Positions 61,260 through 64,000 of a DNA stretch of 64,000 bases are shown here, in pieces. Below the pieces are notes generated by a model. That model ran no database searches and was not told where the DNA came from. It worked only from the letters and a program-made list of their open reading frames with translations. The stretch comes from Haemaphysalis longicornis. Lineage: Eukaryota; Arthropoda; Arachnida; Ixodida; Ixodidae. Numbering within the stretch: the first letter of the stretch is position 1; the number at the start of each line of letters is the position of its first letter. The DNA lies in contig CM023448.1 in NCBI GenBank assembly GCA_013339765.2, positions 331,346,941 to 331,410,940 on the forward strand. The letters are read 5' to 3'. The position numbers and the translations under genes are program-made.

Positions 61260-62290
61260 GATCTCGAGGGTGGAGCCGGAAGTCAAGGGCGCCGGATGCA
61301 GCATATCCTTTTTTTGCCCTGTCATCAGCTCGCGCCAGTCTTGATGTAACGAGCTGGTGAAAGCTTCCTCACATGTCTCGAAAGAAGTGGAATATACAAT
61401 GTTTTAGTTGTTCTTTCTTGGGCGTACCATTTTGTCATGGCTAGAGTTTTAAGTTAATGTGTGATGTTCCCACCAAACATCTTCACCCACATAGATTTGT
61501 AGATACTTTTGTTGGTTTATCGTTTACAAAGTTTGCAATTCTTCGGCATTGAGACCCTCTTGTAGCCAGGGGAAAAATCGTGTTCCTACGCGTAGAGTAC
61601 GGAGACGTTCTTAGGGTTTTTTCTTGAAGGGGAGTGCGGTAGTCGTGGTCGCAAGGAACACGGTATGTGCGTTCACGTGCCTCTTGGTCGGTGCCTCTTT
61701 CTTTTCAAGACCCTTGTGTCCGGGTGTCCAGGTGACGTAATTAACTTTTTGATCTGTAAAGGGAGTATCTTACCGAAGCGATTAGGTGTTCTGCCGGCAG
61801 AAGACAGTCCAATGCCATTTGAGAGTCTGTAAGAATGTTTACGCTTCTATTCGATACTCCCGCTAGTCGGATTGCCATGAGGATATCTCCAACTTCCGTT
61901 TCTTTGTTCCTGTATGTAGAAGGATCATGCAGTCACAAAGGCTGTCTAAGTAGTCATCTACAATTGCTGCCTCGTACCATCGTACATGCCGGAGTCGGTG
62001 TATACTGTGGTCTCATGATTTTGAAAATTTCCTAGCTCAAATGAACTTGATCCTGCCATATCCTGCCACAGACTTGTTACTTCTTGTGTAGGTCTGGATG
62101 CATGTTTTTGGTAGAAAAGAGTTTTTATGCGGAGTCGCTGGATCTGTGAAATGTCTATCATAGAATGCAGTCGTTTCTTTTCAGAGGGGGCACCTCTCTT
62201 GTATACGATGACCCTTTCCGATTTAGGTTTCCCTGCCGCTCTCTTGGTGCTAGAAGAGTGGTTTCTCTTATTTCTTTGAAAGCGCTATGA
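61260..62290 (-). pseudogene. RNase H-bearing LINE (I-type) remnant
   Basis: On the minus strand, three catalytic blocks of an RNase H fold follow in order: VYTDSG (about 62000), TEVGDILMAIRLAGV with the conserved glutamate (about 61880), and NILTDSQMAL (about 61820). Then comes VTWTPGHKGLEKKE (about 61735-61690), the histidine-containing block. In I-type LINEs this domain follows the reverse transcriptase in ORF2 and removes RNA from the hybrid. Frames shift at least twice between blocks and stops occur, so it is dead. The limits are approximate. The left limit (3' side) is set near 61260, where resemblance fades. Confidence 0.8.
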
Positions 62291-62304
62291 AGACACAATT
62301 TGAG

Positions 62305-62600
62305 GGCCTATTCATTGTCGTCATCATCAACGTCTTATTTAGGTCGACTGCAGGACGAAGGCCTCTTTCATAGACCTTCCCCGCTCTTGTCCTACGCTGC
62401 CCGAGTCCATTCCTTGCCTCAGAATGTTATTTTATCCCCCCATCAAGTTAATGGCCTTCCCCTTCTTCTAGACCCATCTATGGCAGCCCATTTTGCTACC
62501 CTGGGGGTCCAGCGGTTGTCAGTTCATCTCACCGTCACAATTGCGAGGTTGCGGGCTGCCTTATATGCTGCCCTGATGATGGTGTTTCTTTGATTTTCTT
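62305..62600 (-). pseudogene. RTE-type LINE 3' end
   Basis: On the minus strand the broken translation gives TDNRWTPRVAKWAAIDGSRR, then RGRP..WGDKI and KEWTRAA. This is the tail of RTE-type ORF2 seen in many arthropods (usual form RWT.RV..W.PR.GKR.RGRP..RW.D.I). The C-terminal end is followed by a GATGATGAC-type short repeat (about 62312-62330), the usual tail of RTE elements. In-frame stops and 5' truncation make it non-functional. It lies directly upstream (on the minus strand) of the I-type remnant, so one may have inserted beside or into the other. Confidence 0.7.
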
Positions 62601-63437
62601 CGTTGCGGGTAAATTTGTGGTACGGTAGGCTCTGCAATATTCCGCTCATGATCAGTGGCTGAAGAGTCTTACCATTTCTTTTTTTCTTTCCTGCTCTTCT
62701 CTTGGTTGGGCGCTTTATAATGCGGGCAATAGGTTAACGGGTTTCTATTTTTCGCGATTGTAATTTTGGTTCTGCCACTTGAGTCTAGAGCCACGCCGAA
62801 CGTTCTTACGTGACTGTTTTCTGGGAGGACAGCGTTACTTAGTTTTGGGTGATTTTGTAACTTGGCCGCGTGACGTCCTCCGTCGTTTGCCAAACGGAGC
62901 TTGCAGCGGATACAGAACCATGACGATCGGGCCCACAAATAGCTCTGCTAACCATTCTTCTCCACAGAAAAGAATTTTGTTTCGATCCAGTAGATCTCAT
63001 GTTTTACAGCTGTAGTGCTACCGGTGAAGTCTTTAAATATGTAGTTTTTAAACTCAGTTTTGAAGCTTATAGGCGCCTGTAAGGTAAGCATGCTTCCAGC
63101 ACCACGCCACAGAAGTCTAGTTTTCTTGTGCGTTATATGCGCGTGCTTATTTCTAAAACTATCGGGATATCCGCAGGAAACGTAGCCGTTTCTGATTCGG
63201 TGGCTGACCTAAAATTGCGCGAAGCCTCCGCAGGAGAGCACCGAACCTTGTTCAGCGGCAGAGAGCACAAAAAAAGCCACAGCTATGCACTAGGTCTCAC
63301 AAGCTTTTTGAAGATGGTAGTCAATATTGGTTTACATAAAGGCAAAACTTTTAGTCTGAATGTCTGCCTGTCTGTCCGTAAACCCATCGATTTAGCCCTG
63401 CCCCCCGGCTAAAACCTAAAAGAACTCTTGAACGAGA
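62601..63437. other. Unassigned sequence
   Basis: No domain. A CTGCCTGTCTGTCCGT run lies near 63363-63380. The last part borders the dispersed repeat copy B. Confidence 0.45.
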
Positions 63438-63910
63438 CGTTTATATAGGCAAAACATTTCTACACTGCTAAATATGGTGGCAATTTTCCCACTTGTCAAC
63501 GCCGTTGAGCAAAAAGAAATCAGTAGAAACAGTTGAGGCAAGACATTAATCCATAAGCGATATTTTCATTGTTCTTTTAATTAAACGTACATGGCTGCTT
63601 GATTTTTGTGCAATAAGAAAAGACGCATTGACAAAATGTTTTACCTCAAAATACGAAAAGCGCTCGCAGTGCTCTCTCGTCCCTTGTGGGAGTGTCCCAT
63701 GTTTAAAAGTAACCAACAAAATGTGCCAGTAAATGGCACGAGCAGTGGAATGCGGCAGAATGTAACTGACTCGAGCAAACTTCCACTTTGTTTGGGAAGA
63801 GCCTGAGATGTGGGCGGGAAAGAGAAGGGAGGTATTTGCGTGGCAGGGGCGGTGTAAGACTATCGTCTTTCGACGACAGTTGCACCGAAGGGAACAGATG
63901 CGCCGCCAAT
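63438..63910 (+). repeat. Dispersed repeat family R1, copy B
   Basis: Same sequence and orientation as 29318-29800. The first 200 bp are almost identical, then substitutions and small indels increase. Sequence beyond 63910 no longer aligns with copy A. Confidence 0.85.
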
Positions 63911-64000
63911 TTTTTTTCTAAGGCAGCTGACCACAGGAACCGAACGCTTCGCTGCAGCAACAAACCTACTGAAGGAATATAGGGGGCAAAAGCGGCCAAA
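63911..64000. other. Unassigned window end
   Basis: Too short to interpret. Any feature here would continue past the window. Confidence 0.4.

Overview
This looks like nuclear DNA of a hard tick (Ixodidae, probably metastriate). The evidence is the repeat content: tRNA-derived SINEs of the Ruka type, SINE/LINE insertions ending in (GATT)n tails, I-type LINE ends with an RNase H domain and a CCHC-like tail, an RTE-type LINE end, a Tigger/pogo element and many microsatellites. It is not bacterial or viral: there are no dense same-strand ORFs, no ribosome binding sites and no operons. I recognise no intact host protein-coding gene. The window reads as intergenic or deep intronic DNA built largely from decayed, nested mobile elements. 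Small exons without a recognisable motif would escape me.

Layout. 0-11 kb: mostly unassigned sequence, with a SINE copy (1378-1625), a hairpin insertion with 12-bp flanking repeats (2367-2550), a (TTGA)n array, and a PIF1-family helicase remnant bracketed by 20-bp inverted repeats (9573-9953). 11.3-15.5 kb: a long palindrome, then a 3.84-kb non-autonomous LTR element inserted inside a (TA)n microsatellite. It has two LTRs of about 850 bp, a primer-binding site resembling tRNA-Ala, a polypurine tract, and one short ORF with a signal-peptide-like start. 17-24 kb: another palindrome, a compound tetranucleotide array, a Tigger element (20854-21939) and a diverged tandem duplication of about 0.54 kb. 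25-30 kb: palindromes, a LINE 3' end and one copy of a dispersed repeat that recurs at the right edge of the window.

30-41 kb: largely unassigned. It has three CpG-rich patches (about 33.3, 37.1-37.8 and 38.5-39.2 kb), one with a TATA box and one with the longest repeat-free ORF (256 codons, unrecognised). 41.4-44.1 kb: a complete gag-only LTR retrotransposon on the minus strand, with 5-bp target duplications (GTATC), LTRs, primer-binding site, polypurine tract and a gag-like ORF but no pol. 47-55.5 kb: two related MITE-like elements flanked by TTAA, a 5'-truncated LINE between (AATC)n and (TAA)n arrays, and a reverse-transcriptase pseudogene with a (TA)n array and a 59-bp tandem duplication. 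60.5-64 kb: a hairpin element, a full-length SINE with 15-bp target duplications, an RNase H-bearing LINE remnant, an RTE-type LINE end and the second copy of the dispersed repeat.

No element present could move on its own. The non-autonomous ones (SINEs, gag-only and gag-less LTR elements, MITEs, hairpin elements) would depend on proteins encoded elsewhere. Coordinates of diverged elements are approximate, and all family assignments come from reading motifs, not from database searches.
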